Assembly (NCBI GenBank): GCA_002084765.1
Contig: NBMB01000037.1
Span: 1-64,000, forward strand
Source of the DNA: Candidatus Cloacimonetes bacterium 4572_55
GTDB taxonomy: Bacteria; 4572-55
Reading direction: 5' to 3'
DNA length: 64,000 nucleotides
In this document: positions 19,953 through 29,599 of the stretch, in pieces
Layout: each line of letters opens with the position of its first letter
How positions within the stretch are numbered: the stretch's first letter is position 1
Made by a program: the position numbers and the translations under genes
Notes under the pieces: model-generated
What the model was told of the DNA's origin: nothing
What the model saw: only the letters and a program-made list of their open reading frames with translations
Databases searched by the model: none

Positions 19953-22706
19953 TCAAACATCTGCGCCCTGCTCGTTATGCCCGTTCCAAGCGATGGAGTG
20001 CTGTCCTGGGGTCATGGGTCGATCCATCAATCTCTTAACCAATTGCCCTGCGGTGTTATAGACATGGATTTTCACCTGATCCGCTACTGGCAATTGGAAG
20101 CGAATTTCGGTTGTCGGATAAAAGGGATTGGGATAGTTTTGGCTCAACCCATATTCCCATGAAGAGGATGTCGGGGCGTCATCTTCCACTGCGTCGCCAT
20201 CCTGTACCATCAGGTTGTCAAGAAACCAGCCGGCTTTGCTGACGCCCGCGTCCGCGCCAAATCGAAAACGGATGCTGATAACCCGAGAGATAAATTGACT
20301 TAGATCGAACGATTCCGACGCCCACTCGCTACTCGATCCGCTGAATCCGGGTTCCTGATCCAGACCTGGGATACCCGCGTCGTCATATCCTTGCTCTGGC
20401 TCGATCACAATCCAATCGTCGCCCGCATTGGAGCTGACAGCCACGTTCCCGCCGTCAAAACCTCGCGTCGATGTGCCTTCGAACTCATACCAATGATCGA
20501 ACATCAGTCTGGGCATTATGGCGTCGCTTAGATCGAGGAAGGGTGTGATCAGATAAATATCCGCGTTGTTGGCGTAATTTTCGTCTATTCCAACCGCCCA
20601 CACCGAGTCGGAATCGCTTCCTCCGGGTCCATGCCCGGGATCAATTATTCCGAACTCCCACAAGGCTCCGTCGCCGTTCCCCTGATCCATCACAACCTGA
20701 TACATAGCACCGCGTTCCTCATCAAAATTCGGCATATACGGGATCTGCGCGATCTCGCCGGGCGTCGCGGAGGATTCGTCTGAATAGAAACTCTCGCCGT
20801 CCGGCTCCTCATAATTCGCAGTGATCGCATAAAAATAGGTGTGACCATTGCGCACATCGCTATCGTCATACTCGGTTGTTTCCACAGTATCGATCCGTTC
20901 ATAGGGTCCGCCGGATTCTGTGCTACGATAGATATGGAAGGAGACCGAGTTCAACGGAGCCTGCCAAGAGAGAGGAACATGGCTGTTCAGACCGCTCTCA
21001 GTTGTCAGATTTTGCGGCGCGTCTCCAGTATATTCCATCTCGATATTGACAACAAGCGTATCCTCGTCGGCAACGCTATATACGACGCTCTGGAAATGGG
21101 AATAGCCCTGTATGACCGCGTGCAGCGTATAGTCTCCAGGCTCTATGCTCAGTTGGTAGAGACCGTTATTGTCTGTCGTTGCCAGATAAAAAATAGACGC
21201 ATCATTGGCGTTACGCGCCAGAATTTGCTCATCCGATATCGGCTCGTCAGTTTCTGCGGAGCTCAGGACGCCGACAAACAGAGCACTGGTATATCCGCCC
21301 ACATTGAGAGCCGCGTTGTAGAGATTCAGCCGTCCGCCGGTGACAGTCTGACCCTCAAGCGAAGGAATCGGGTCCACCCCGTCGAGTAGATAATCCCTCA
21401 TCACCAGGGCGATTTCTGCGGGATCGGATCGATACGCGTGCATCATAGCGGAACCCGCCGCGGCATAAAGCAAAGCCACCGCGCCAGTTACGTGAGGCGT
21501 CGCCATAGATGTGCCGGTGTAAGAACCGTCATATCCGTTTCCCGGCACCGTGGACATGATATCGGTTCCGGGAGCACCCAGATCGATCGTCGTCGCGCCA
21601 TACGCCGCGCCGCTATTTCTCTGATCATTATGCGTGGTGTTAGTGACCGAGATCAGATAATCGCTGGGGCAGGCAGTGGGAATATCGCCAACTTGGTCAA
21701 TATCAAACGACGCGTTTGCCGTAGCACCGCAACTCAGCACGCCCTGACGACCGAGGGAATCGTAGATTGCGCACCAGAGCGGAAAATTTTCCGGCTGACC
21801 TTGATTCACTCCAAACGATGCGTTGGTTGAGACCACAAAAGCACCTTCCGCGCCGTCAGTTTCGTTATAGCGGGCTCGCATTTCCAGGACATAACCGTAC
21901 GCGGTCACCGCAATCGACTCGTTCCCGGTGGAACCCGCTATTGGCATCATTTTGACCTGCCAGTTAACGCCGGTCACGCCGATATTGTTATCTCCGACCG
22001 CGCCCACGGTTCCAGCGACATGGGTGCCGTGAGAACTTTCCGGCAGATTCCCGTTGTTATCATACGCATTCCAGCCATGAAAATCGTCCACATAACCATT
22101 GTTATCGTCGTCCACGCCATTGTTCGGAATTTCCGCCCAATTTTTCCAGAAATTGGGAGCCAGGTCTTCATGGTCCAGATCAAATCCGCCGTCGATCACC
22201 GCCGCGACAATCGTATCGCCCAGCGCGCTCACGCCGCCGACCGTTATGTCCCACGCTTCCGGCGCGTCAATGTCAGCATCTTCGATACCCCCGCTCTGTC
22301 CGGTATTGTTCAACCCCCACATATCAGGAAACCTGGGATCATTCGGAATGGTTTGCCGCTGCTCGATATGGTGATTGAATTGCGCCATCGCCACAGCAGG
22401 ATGGGACTTGACCATCTCCAAGGCATGCTCAGCCTCCACAGCAATGGGGTTAAAGTCGAAAAGCCAAATGTGCAATCGTCGGGAAAGTCGCGTACGCGGA
22501 GATAAATCAATGGCGTCAAAATCTTGCGCCAACTGTTCCGCAGCCTGCGCCGACGCCTCGTCTCGGTCCACGGATTCACCTGTCGGGATCGCGGTTTGGA
22601 TCAGCAGTTGTCCCGGAAAATAGGGGCTTTGATCCTCGGCATGAAGCGAGACCACGGATAAGCAGAGCGTCCAAATTAGTGTCAATATCGCATATTTTTT
22701 CATCAT
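19953..22706 (-). CDS. Secreted subtilisin-like (S8) protease with a truncated sorting domain
   Basis: 917 residues. A signal peptide (MMKKYAILTLIWTLCLSVVS, cleavage near HAE) is followed by a prodomain and an S8 catalytic domain: D172 in AAVIDGGFDLDHED, H226 in SSHGTHVAGT, oxyanion Asn in STNASFG and S400 in GTSMATPHVTG. After it come a carboxypeptidase-regulatory-like beta domain (about 480-565), an FN3 domain, a jelly-roll-like region (MLMFDHWYEF, GGNVAVSSNAG) and a sorting domain with SQNYPNPFYPTTEI and VYNTAGQLVK. The chain stops at NGHNEQGADV, where relatives continue with a SGVYFYRL strand and a terminal Lys-rich strand, so the export signal is incomplete. A GGAGAA site precedes the start. 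Confidence 0.92.
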   Translation of the reverse strand: MMKKYAILTLIWTLCLSVVSLHAEDQSPYFPGQLLIQTAIPTGESVDRDEASAQAAEQLAQDFDAIDLSPRTRLSRRLHIWLFDFNPIAVEAEHALEMVKSHPAVAMAQFNHHIEQRQTIPNDPRFPDMWGLNNTGQSGGIEDADIDAPEAWDITVGGVSALGDTIVAAVIDGGFDLDHEDLAPNFWKNWAEIPNNGVDDDNNGYVDDFHGWNAYDNNGNLPESSHGTHVAGTVGAVGDNNIGVTGVNWQVKMMPIAGSTGNESIAVTAYGYVLEMRARYNETDGAEGAFVVSTNASFGVNQGQPENFPLWCAIYDSLGRQGVLSCGATANASFDIDQVGDIPTACPSDYLISVTNTTHNDQRNSGAAYGATTIDLGAPGTDIMSTVPGNGYDGSYTGTSMATPHVTGAVALLYAAAGSAMMHAYRSDPAEIALVMRDYLLDGVDPIPSLEGQTVTGGRLNLYNAALNVGGYTSALFVGVLSSAETDEPISDEQILARNANDASIFYLATTDNNGLYQLSIEPGDYTLHAVIQGYSHFQSVVYSVADEDTLVVNIEMEYTGDAPQNLTTESGLNSHVPLSWQAPLNSVSFHIYRSTESGGPYERIDTVETTEYDDSDVRNGHTYFYAITANYEEPDGESFYSDESSATPGEIAQIPYMPNFDEERGAMYQVVMDQGNGDGALWEFGIIDPGHGPGGSDSDSVWAVGIDENYANNADIYLITPFLDLSDAIMPRLMFDHWYEFEGTSTRGFDGGNVAVSSNAGDDWIVIEPEQGYDDAGIPGLDQEPGFSGSSSEWASESFDLSQFISRVISIRFRFGADAGVSKAGWFLDNLMVQDGDAVEDDAPTSSSWEYGLSQNYPNPFYPTTEIRFQLPVADQVKIHVYNTAGQLVKRLMDRPMTPGQHSIAWNGHNEQGADV

Positions 22707-22740
22707 TTATCCAATTCTCCTATTCGGATTTCTCAAAACG

Positions 22741-23220
22741 CTATTTTGAGCTACAAAAAAGTGTAATTCTCGGCAAAAATTTATGGATATACGCGGTTAA
22801 TTCGTCTCTCGTACGTCGGTACAGGTCGATCTCGCCACCAATTGGGTCTCCCACATCCCGACCACCCCCCAGGCCCGCGTATTCGGCTATGAGAAAAGTT
22901 TTGGTGTGGGCGCGGGGATCGATAAAAAGGACCTGTTCTTTATGGATTCTCGTCATCGTCAAGATCAGGTCTGAGGTTTGGATGATCTCTTCGGTGATAA
23001 GCCGAGAAGAGTGACCGGAAATGTCGATACCAACCTCTCGGCACGCAAAAATCGCAAGATCGGTCCCAGGGTATCCGTCTCCCATACTTCCGGCTGATGA
23101 GACCTGGACATACTTCCGAATCTCGGACGGAATATAGCGGCGCAACAGACCCTCTGCCATAGCTGAGCGGCATGTGTTCCCAGTGCAGACAAATAAGATA
23201 TTAATAATTTTATCGGGCAT
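22741..23220 (-). CDS. Low-molecular-weight protein phosphatase, YwlE-like (possible protein-arginine phosphatase)
   Basis: 159 residues with the CX5R P-loop CTGNTCRSAMAE (C12, R18) and the general-acid loop DPIGGEIDLYRRTRDEL (D125). The residue four after the nucleophile is Thr (T16). In Bacillus YwlE a Thr at this position favours phosphoarginine, while tyrosine phosphatases of the family have Ile; the surrounding CTGNTCRS and DPxGGxIDxYxxTRDEL also resemble YwlE. The substrate assignment is therefore an inference from one residue and context. The ATG at 23220 is chosen because AAAGGA lies 7 nt upstream; the in-frame TTG at 23244 has no such site. No McsB-type arginine kinase is in the window. 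Confidence 0.88.
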   Translation of the reverse strand: MPDKIINILFVCTGNTCRSAMAEGLLRRYIPSEIRKYVQVSSAGSMGDGYPGTDLAIFACREVGIDISGHSSRLITEEIIQTSDLILTMTRIHKEQVLFIDPRAHTKTFLIAEYAGLGGGRDVGDPIGGEIDLYRRTRDELTAYIHKFLPRITLFCSSK

Positions 23221-23552
23221 AGGCGGTTCCTTTGTTTTTATCAATTAATTATAAATATAACGCTCTACCTGGATTTTTCAGGCAATTCAGACTTAATTAC
23301 GGGAGAAAGATAAAGCAGTTCACGGGTTTAATCAATTGTTTTTTTCAGTACAAGTCCGATTTCGACGCGGCGTGACTTCTCGATGATGATTCGCAACGAA
23401 GCCAATCCGACTCTATTATTCCGAAATAAAAAAAAGTTGCGACGCAAACAATTGATTTTAAGATGAGAATTGTATATCTTCTCAATGGATACCCAAACAA
23501 AGTCAATTTAAAAAAAAAATATGTTATAATTATATTATGGTGATGATAATTT
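23221..23552. other. Intergenic region between divergent genes
   Basis: About 330 bp, AT-rich, between the phosphatase and the TamB-like gene, which are transcribed away from each other. A TATAAT hexamer at 23525-23530 could serve the TamB-like gene but lacks a clear -35 box 17 bp upstream. No ORF or RNA structure is apparent. Confidence 0.5.
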
Positions 23553-26500
23553 ATGAAAATACGAAAAAGACGACTTTTTGTCATTCTTTTTATTCTATCG
23601 ATTGGGGCAGTGCCTCTATTTTTTTGGCAGCATATCCGTCTGAATCGGACGCTTACCAATTTTGTGACGTATGAGGCGGAAAAGGCTCTGAACAGTCCGG
23701 TCTATATCGAGGATATTGATATCGGTCTCGGTCACATAACGATTGAGCAGGCGCGTATATCCCGTTTGGGCGGGAGCCATTATCTGACGATCCCGCAAAT
23801 TATTATATTTTACAGCCTTTCCGATCTTTTTCAGATGATCTGGCAGCAAAAGCCCGCGTTTCAATCCCTTGTGATCAAATCTCCGGAATTTCATCTCAAT
23901 TTAAACCGTGTGAACAAAAAATCCGACGTTCCGCCGGGAAATGGATCAGAATCTCAGACCGATGCTGCGCGTGCATTATCGGAAGTGATGAAACGGCTCC
24001 CTGCCGGAAGAATCATCCTGATGAACGGCGTCCTTATTCAGACCGATATGAGCGACGGGAAGAGGGAGCGGATCGATAATATCCAGCTGACCGCGGACAC
24101 GCGATATCGATCGAATATCCATTTGCGGATGCGGGCAAATTATCGCTCAAATCACCCCAATATCCGACTCATGACTGGCGGCGACGTTGGCGATCTTCTG
24201 ACTATTGTCGATATTCAAGGAATTCCTCTCACGTATTTGCCCCTCGGTCTGCTCACGGATGATGCGGTGATTTCGGACGGCGTTTTTTCCGCGACTGGCA
24301 GACTCCGCGTATACGACTCGGATCAGGGAATCGGATTCGATTATCTGGCGAGCCTCTCTCTGAAAAACGGAACAGTCGAGTCGGCGCATCCCCACGTCAT
24401 TCTGAACCATATCAATTGCGACGCTGTGATCGAAAACAATGTGATAAGCCTGGAAAAACTGTCGCTGAGTGTCAAGGATGCCAGGGTGGATGTGCGCGGA
24501 GAATTTGATCTGAAAGAGCGGCATATTCGATCTGCCCAATTTCATATTGATCAATTGCGACCGGATCGATTTTTTGCTGAATTGGGTTTACTCGAATACG
24601 ATCAGGTCGATTACGGCGCGGGATTCCACATCGAAGGAGAGATCAAGGGCGATTTTTCTATGCCCACGATTCGCGCAACAGGGACCGCGCCCACGTTTTG
24701 TTGGAGAAACGTCCAGGTCGAGGATATGGAATGTCGTTTTTCATTTTATAACCGTAAAATCTCGATTGACCCGCTGTCCATGAGTGTCAACAACGCACAT
24801 CTGACCGCGACCGGATATGTGGACCTGTCCGATCTATCCTGTCCATCTGGCGAGATCGAGTTGGAAAGCGAGACCGTTCGGCTTAGCGAGCTACTGGAAG
24901 ACGAGCGATTTCAGGGGGCTATAAAACTGCATGTGGATGCAAAAGGATCGCTAAAAAAACCGGTGATTCAGGCTCGAATTTTCCATACAGACAGCCAGAT
25001 CGCTGGAATCCGCCTGCCCTCTCTGGAGTGCACAGCCTGGTTTCGAGATAGCCGGCTCCATATTGAGTTGAGCGACCCGGAAGATCAATTTCAATTGACG
25101 ACATCCTTTGACCATTTTCCGAATCGTCCCATTATTGACGGCGTATTGACCCTGCGCGCCTTTTCGATTTCAGAGGCTTATCAGCAGTTTTTCCCTCATG
25201 CAGAACAGCGTAACTTGCAAGGCGATTTGAGCGGTCGGCTTCATGTGGTGGGCGATATTTTTTCCCCGACACTCTCCGGTGCTATCAAAGTTGCGGATAA
25301 CCCACACATAACGGGGGCTATCCGACTGGAGGGGAAGGCGCATATTCCGGATTCGCTCCGGTTAAGCTTATTCACGGATAGCTTGCGGATCGCGGGTCAG
25401 CCTTATGCGGTCTCCACGCGCCTCCAAACGGATCAACAGGGGATGACTGTCGAATATTTTGGCGACGGCAGATATTTCGATGGAAGCTGTTTTATCGCTT
25501 TCGACTCGACCAAATCGATCCGTGGCGAGGTGAATATCCAGTCCGTCGATATGGAGACATTGGCTGAGATTTTCCACCCCACTCCGTTGACTGCGACGAT
25601 AAAAGGCAACCTATCCGGCAGATTCGCTATTGATGGAACCCTTGACCTGCCGTATGCGACTGCGAGCTTGCGCTTGGATAACGGACATTTTCGGAGGCTG
25701 GATTCTATCTCCATGACCATGAACGCGCATTATGAAAACCGCGATATTTTTTTGGACCGACTGATATTGCGTCAGGATGGTAGAAAGATCGTACATGCAT
25801 ACGGCTATCGCAAAAACGACGCGTCCAACCTGGCGGGATTGACAATTGATCGGATGGATGCGCGTCTGCTCTCAGCGATCATCGGTAAGCCTGTGAAATT
25901 TTCCGGCATGATCGACCGTCTCGATTTGATCTATCGTCACGCGGATCAAGATCCGATTTTATATGGCGCGTTTTCCGTCAGCAACGGCACGATCGACACG
26001 TTTGATTTTTATGAATTGAAAGGAAAAATTCTCGGAGATCGGCATACGGTTCAAGCTCGAGATATCAAGCTCTCCAGTCATAACGGCTATTCGATAAAGG
26101 TAAATGGCAGGCTGCCGTTGCAGCTGACTCCTGACGGTCAAATTCGCAGCGAAAGCCGAGTAGACCTCTATGTCGAAGCGGAGGGCGATCTCCCTCTTTT
26201 ATTGCCGCGTGTGGTCAGCAAAGAGATTTCATACGGTTCTGGTTATGTGCGGGCGTTTGTCCATGCTGTCGGCGATCTGGAAGAAATTATTCTAAAAGAT
26301 GGATACGCCGAGTTTCGAGATTGCATGGTGCATCCTCTGTTGCTCGTGAATGAGATCAAAAATATTAACGGCATTGCGATCGTCTCCGACAACAGGATCA
26401 CGGTGAAAGAAGCAGTGGCAGAGGTCCTCGGCGCGAAGCTGCAGATCACCAGTTCTCATGACCCCGCGATCGACTTTCCTCATTTCGAGTTAGCTGGCTT

Positions 26501-27665
26501 GGACTGGGGCGTTCTCCAATTTTCGACACCGGATCAGGGCGTCGAGATTCATATCCCAAAATTGATTCTGGAGCGAGAACGGGGGAAATTTTGGGTTCAG
26601 GGCAATAATTATTCGAGCGCGGTTTTTGGCGGATCTTTCAAGAAAAAACCCTATCTTGACGCCCTCTTTATCATCGACGACATCAGCTTTACCTGGCCCA
26701 CTCTGGATGTGGATCCCGTCCCAAAGGAACATCGCGGAAAGCCCAGTTTTGCGGCTCGAGCCGACTGGAATGTGAAAATAAAACCTAAAAGGAACGTCTG
26801 GTATACTAACGACTTCGCTACATTGTTAATGGACGAAACCAGCGAGCTTTGGTTCACTGGATGTTATGTCGATAGCACCCTGTCAATCGGAGGGGTCACA
26901 TCGGCTAAGGTCGGGACATTTGAATATATCCAGGAAGAATTCCAAGCAGAAGATATCGTCGTCAAGTTCAATCCGTATGAGCTGTTTCCATACGTGTACG
27001 GGCGGGCGGTTCGCGTCTCGGAAAGCGATTCAAAAATATATCTGTATATCTACTCTGTGGATCCCGCGACCGGCGAGGCCACAGAAGGAGGTCAATTCTA
27101 CAATGTGCGTTTTACTCTCCGTTCGGACAGGTCGTCGGACGATACAGTTCAAGAGATCCTGAGCCGCCTGCATCACGATGTCGATTATGAGACCCTAACC
27201 GACGAGCAGAGGATGGAGCAAAATCGAGAAGAAGCGGTCAGCGCGCTCGGCTATCACGTAGGTAAAATGATGCTCCGGCCCGTGTTCCGGTCGGTCGAAG
27301 AGACAGTGCGACGGGCGTTTCAATTGGATTTTGTCACGTTTAAGCCGGGTCTGCTGAAAAATCTTTTCGACGAAATGCAGCGGGATCAAGTCTCTATACC
27401 TCAATCCGCGCGGTCTATTTTGCTCAATCGATCGAAAATGTCGTTAGGAAAATATGTGACCGAGCAATGGTATATCAACTATATCCTGACTGTCGAGCAA
27501 AAAGATAAAGAATATGACCCTATGACAATAGGAAAACTGGGGTTGAAACAAGAGTTTTTTTTGGAATACCACTTGACTGGGAACACCAAATTTAAGTATT
27601 GGTATCATCGAAGTCGTGAAGATCAGTGGCAAAAAGTTGGTTTTGAGAAAACTTTTTATTTCTAA
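23553..27665 (+). CDS. TamB-like translocation/assembly module protein (AsmA/DUF490 family)
   Basis: 1370 residues. An N-terminal signal anchor (about residues 8-26, LFVILFILSIGAVPLFF) is followed by a very long, beta-rich chain of alternating short strands as in TamB/AsmA bridge proteins (ALNSPVYIEDIDIGLGHITIEQARI near the start). The C-terminal DUF490-type domain includes YEPMTIGKLGLKQEFFLEYHL-like strands and ends in KTFYF, an aromatic terminal residue as in outer-membrane beta signals. Family members bridge inner and outer membrane and move lipids or assist beta-barrel assembly. No TamA/BamA-type partner is in the window. It is about the usual length for the family. Confidence 0.85.
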   Translation: MKIRKRRLFVILFILSIGAVPLFFWQHIRLNRTLTNFVTYEAEKALNSPVYIEDIDIGLGHITIEQARISRLGGSHYLTIPQIIIFYSLSDLFQMIWQQKPAFQSLVIKSPEFHLNLNRVNKKSDVPPGNGSESQTDAARALSEVMKRLPAGRIILMNGVLIQTDMSDGKRERIDNIQLTADTRYRSNIHLRMRANYRSNHPNIRLMTGGDVGDLLTIVDIQGIPLTYLPLGLLTDDAVISDGVFSATGRLRVYDSDQGIGFDYLASLSLKNGTVESAHPHVILNHINCDAVIENNVISLEKLSLSVKDARVDVRGEFDLKERHIRSAQFHIDQLRPDRFFAELGLLEYDQVDYGAGFHIEGEIKGDFSMPTIRATGTAPTFCWRNVQVEDMECRFSFYNRKISIDPLSMSVNNAHLTATGYVDLSDLSCPSGEIELESETVRLSELLEDERFQGAIKLHVDAKGSLKKPVIQARIFHTDSQIAGIRLPSLECTAWFRDSRLHIELSDPEDQFQLTTSFDHFPNRPIIDGVLTLRAFSISEAYQQFFPHAEQRNLQGDLSGRLHVVGDIFSPTLSGAIKVADNPHITGAIRLEGKAHIPDSLRLSLFTDSLRIAGQPYAVSTRLQTDQQGMTVEYFGDGRYFDGSCFIAFDSTKSIRGEVNIQSVDMETLAEIFHPTPLTATIKGNLSGRFAIDGTLDLPYATASLRLDNGHFRRLDSISMTMNAHYENRDIFLDRLILRQDGRKIVHAYGYRKNDASNLAGLTIDRMDARLLSAIIGKPVKFSGMIDRLDLIYRHADQDPILYGAFSVSNGTIDTFDFYELKGKILGDRHTVQARDIKLSSHNGYSIKVNGRLPLQLTPDGQIRSESRVDLYVEAEGDLPLLLPRVVSKEISYGSGYVRAFVHAVGDLEEIILKDGYAEFRDCMVHPLLLVNEIKNINGIAIVSDNRITVKEAVAEVLGAKLQITSSHDPAIDFPHFELAGLDWGVLQFSTPDQGVEIHIPKLILERERGKFWVQGNNYSSAVFGGSFKKKPYLDALFIIDDISFTWPTLDVDPVPKEHRGKPSFAARADWNVKIKPKRNVWYTNDFATLLMDETSELWFTGCYVDSTLSIGGVTSAKVGTFEYIQEEFQAEDIVVKFNPYELFPYVYGRAVRVSESDSKIYLYIYSVDPATGEATEGGQFYNVRFTLRSDRSSDDTVQEILSRLHHDVDYETLTDEQRMEQNREEAVSALGYHVGKMMLRPVFRSVEETVRRAFQLDFVTFKPGLLKNLFDEMQRDQVSIPQSARSILLNRSKMSLGKYVTEQWYINYILTVEQKDKEYDPMTIGKLGLKQEFFLEYHLTGNTKFKYWYHRSREDQWQKVGFEKTFYF

Positions 27666-27675
27666 TTTCGTATAT

Positions 27676-27806
27676 CCTGCATTATTCATCACCACGGAAA
27701 TTCGATCCGAAGATTACATAGACTATCGTAGATTAATAATTGGTAATTAAAGAGTTATAACTCTTCTTCGTGTTCTCCGTTTCTCTGTTGTGAATTATTC
27801 AGGGTA
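27676..27806. repeat. Dispersed intergenic repeat, diverged copy C
   Basis: The order of blocks matches copies A and B: CCTGCATTATTCATCACCAC, CGATCCGAAGATTACATAG, ATTGGTAATTAAAGAGTTAT, then CTCCGTTTCTCTGTTGTGAA. Identity is clearly lower than between A and B. It fills the gap between the TamB-like gene and ctpA. Confidence 0.7.
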
Positions 27807-27849
27807 TTAATAGTGTCGAACCGTCAATTTTTTTTGTAAGGAGATTTTT

Positions 27850-29409
27850 ATGTCAAAGGTCAGTTTGAAGAAGTCGATCCTTTTTATCTTGATTATTTTG
27901 ATCGGCTTAACTTCTTATCAAGTCGTGCAAGCGATACAAGATAGCAATGCTTTTGCCAGCTTAAAAATGTTCAGCACCGTTTTTAGCATGGTCAAGGATC
28001 GCTATGTCGATGAGGTGGATTCCGAGGATATGATCGAGGACGCGATCCGAGGGATGTTGTTGGACCTGGATCCCCACAGCAATTTTCTGGATGTGGAGCA
28101 ATATTCCGATATGCAGGAAGAACACAAAGGTGAATTTTTTGGATTAGGTATCCAAATTTCTGTGCAGGAGGGTATTTTAACGGTCATATCGCCGATCTTC
28201 GGCACGCCCGCGTATGAAATGGGCATGCACGCTGGAGACCGGATCGTTGAGATCGAAGGAGAATCGACTGAGGGCATTACCACAGATAAGGCTGTCAAAA
28301 AATTGCGAGGTCCAAAAGGAACTCAGGTGACGATCACGATCTCTCGGGAGGGCGAAGCCGAGACGTTTAATTTGACGATTACACGAGATCGGATCCCGAT
28401 CTACAGCGTGCCGTATCATTTCATGATACGCCCCAGCGTTGGTTATGTTCGGGTCACGCGTTTTGCTAAAAATACGCTATCCGAACTCAGCGAGGCGTTG
28501 GTCGATCTGCGCAATCAAGGTATGACACAGCTGATCTTGGACTTGCGTAATAACCCCGGCGGCTATCTGAACCAGGCGGTAGATATGGCGGACTTGTTTC
28601 TGGACGGCGATAAAACAGTGGTCAGCACAAAAGGGCGTATCCGCGGATCTAGCGAAGAATACAAGGCGTCGCGTAATGACCAATATGAAGATATCGCGGT
28701 GATTGTTGTCGTAAATCGGGGATCCGCCAGCGCATCGGAGATCGTAGCTGGAGCGATTCAAGATTGGGACAGAGGTCTGGTCATTGGCGAGCGCACTTTC
28801 GGAAAAGGATTGGTGCAACGGGTTTGGCCGCTTCCGCCGGATCATAAACGCGCTTTAAAACTGACTATTGCAAAATATTATACGCCAAGCGGACGCCTGA
28901 TCCAACGGGATTATGACAAATCTCGAATGGATTACTATCGAGAGCGGGGAGAAGAGACAGGCGACACGACAGATGTGAAATATACGTCTCACGGGCGAGA
29001 AGTGACTGGAGGCGGTGGAATTTTACCCGATATTTCCGTGGAGCCGGATACCTTAAACGCCCTGATTCGCGATTGTTATCGACAACGGCTTTTCTTCAAG
29101 TTTGCGATAAGCTATAACGCAACCCATGGTGTGGATCGGGAGTGGATGCCAGACAGCGAAGCTCTTGATCAATTCAAAGCCTTGTTGGATGAGAAAGAGT
29201 TTGAGTATGAGCCTGACGATTTCGAGGCGAATTTGGACGACATTAAATTGGGTATAAAACGGGAAATCTTTAGTGCCAAGTTCGACCAACAGGCAGGCAT
29301 GCAAATTGCCCTCGAACAGGATAAGCAGATTATGCACGCGGTCCATATTCTTGAAGGGTCGGAAGTCGTGAACACTGAATTGCGTACGATCCTGGAAATG
29401 AATTATTGA
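27850..29409 (+). CDS. ctpA: C-terminal processing peptidase, S41 family
   Basis: 519 residues. An N-terminal membrane segment (about 9-28) anchors the protein facing the periplasm. A helical domain precedes a PDZ domain (about 95-180; EFFGLGIQISVQEG, GMHAGDRIVEIEGES) and the S41 protease domain with RNNPGGYLNQAV, the catalytic-serine motif GSASASEIVAGA (291-302) and the catalytic lysine in GERTFGKGLVQ (K319). Such enzymes clip C-termini of periplasmic proteins and cell-wall hydrolases. The C-terminal 120 residues are a charged tail. AAGGAG sits ahead of the ATG. It is followed by a terminator and is probably its own transcript. Confidence 0.95.
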   Translation: MSKVSLKKSILFILIILIGLTSYQVVQAIQDSNAFASLKMFSTVFSMVKDRYVDEVDSEDMIEDAIRGMLLDLDPHSNFLDVEQYSDMQEEHKGEFFGLGIQISVQEGILTVISPIFGTPAYEMGMHAGDRIVEIEGESTEGITTDKAVKKLRGPKGTQVTITISREGEAETFNLTITRDRIPIYSVPYHFMIRPSVGYVRVTRFAKNTLSELSEALVDLRNQGMTQLILDLRNNPGGYLNQAVDMADLFLDGDKTVVSTKGRIRGSSEEYKASRNDQYEDIAVIVVVNRGSASASEIVAGAIQDWDRGLVIGERTFGKGLVQRVWPLPPDHKRALKLTIAKYYTPSGRLIQRDYDKSRMDYYRERGEETGDTTDVKYTSHGREVTGGGGILPDISVEPDTLNALIRDCYRQRLFFKFAISYNATHGVDREWMPDSEALDQFKALLDEKEFEYEPDDFEANLDDIKLGIKREIFSAKFDQQAGMQIALEQDKQIMHAVHILEGSEVVNTELRTILEMNY

Positions 29410-29432
29410 CAGGACTGACACGTGAGCGATAC

Positions 29433-29469
29433 GGGCGCATGATCGGTATGACGATTGTGCGCCCTTTTT
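29433..29469 (+). terminator. Rho-independent terminator after ctpA
   Basis: GGGCGCATGATCG pairs with CGATTGTGCGCCC (loop GTATGA, two imperfect pairs) and is followed by TTTTT, 24 bp after the ctpA stop. Confidence 0.85.
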
Positions 29470-29470
29470 A

Positions 29471-29599
29471 AGAACTCAGTCAATAAGGCAACCGTGGGCG
29501 GGCGGGATCTTGGCAGAAAGCGATGACAAAGATACCTTCATCGTCGAGATGCCCAAAGAGAGTCTACTGAAATTGGAAAGGGTTGATAATGAACGATAA
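29471..29599 (+). pseudogene. Possible coding remnant (kinase ATPase tail?)
   Basis: Between the terminator and the cyclase gene a frame reads GGILAESDDKDTFIVEMPKE before a stop at 29597. The WAES...STFxVELP ending of histidine-kinase ATPase domains is similar, so this may be a relic of a lost kinase gene upstream of the cyclase. It has no start or ribosome site and the match is short; the call is tentative. Confidence 0.25.
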
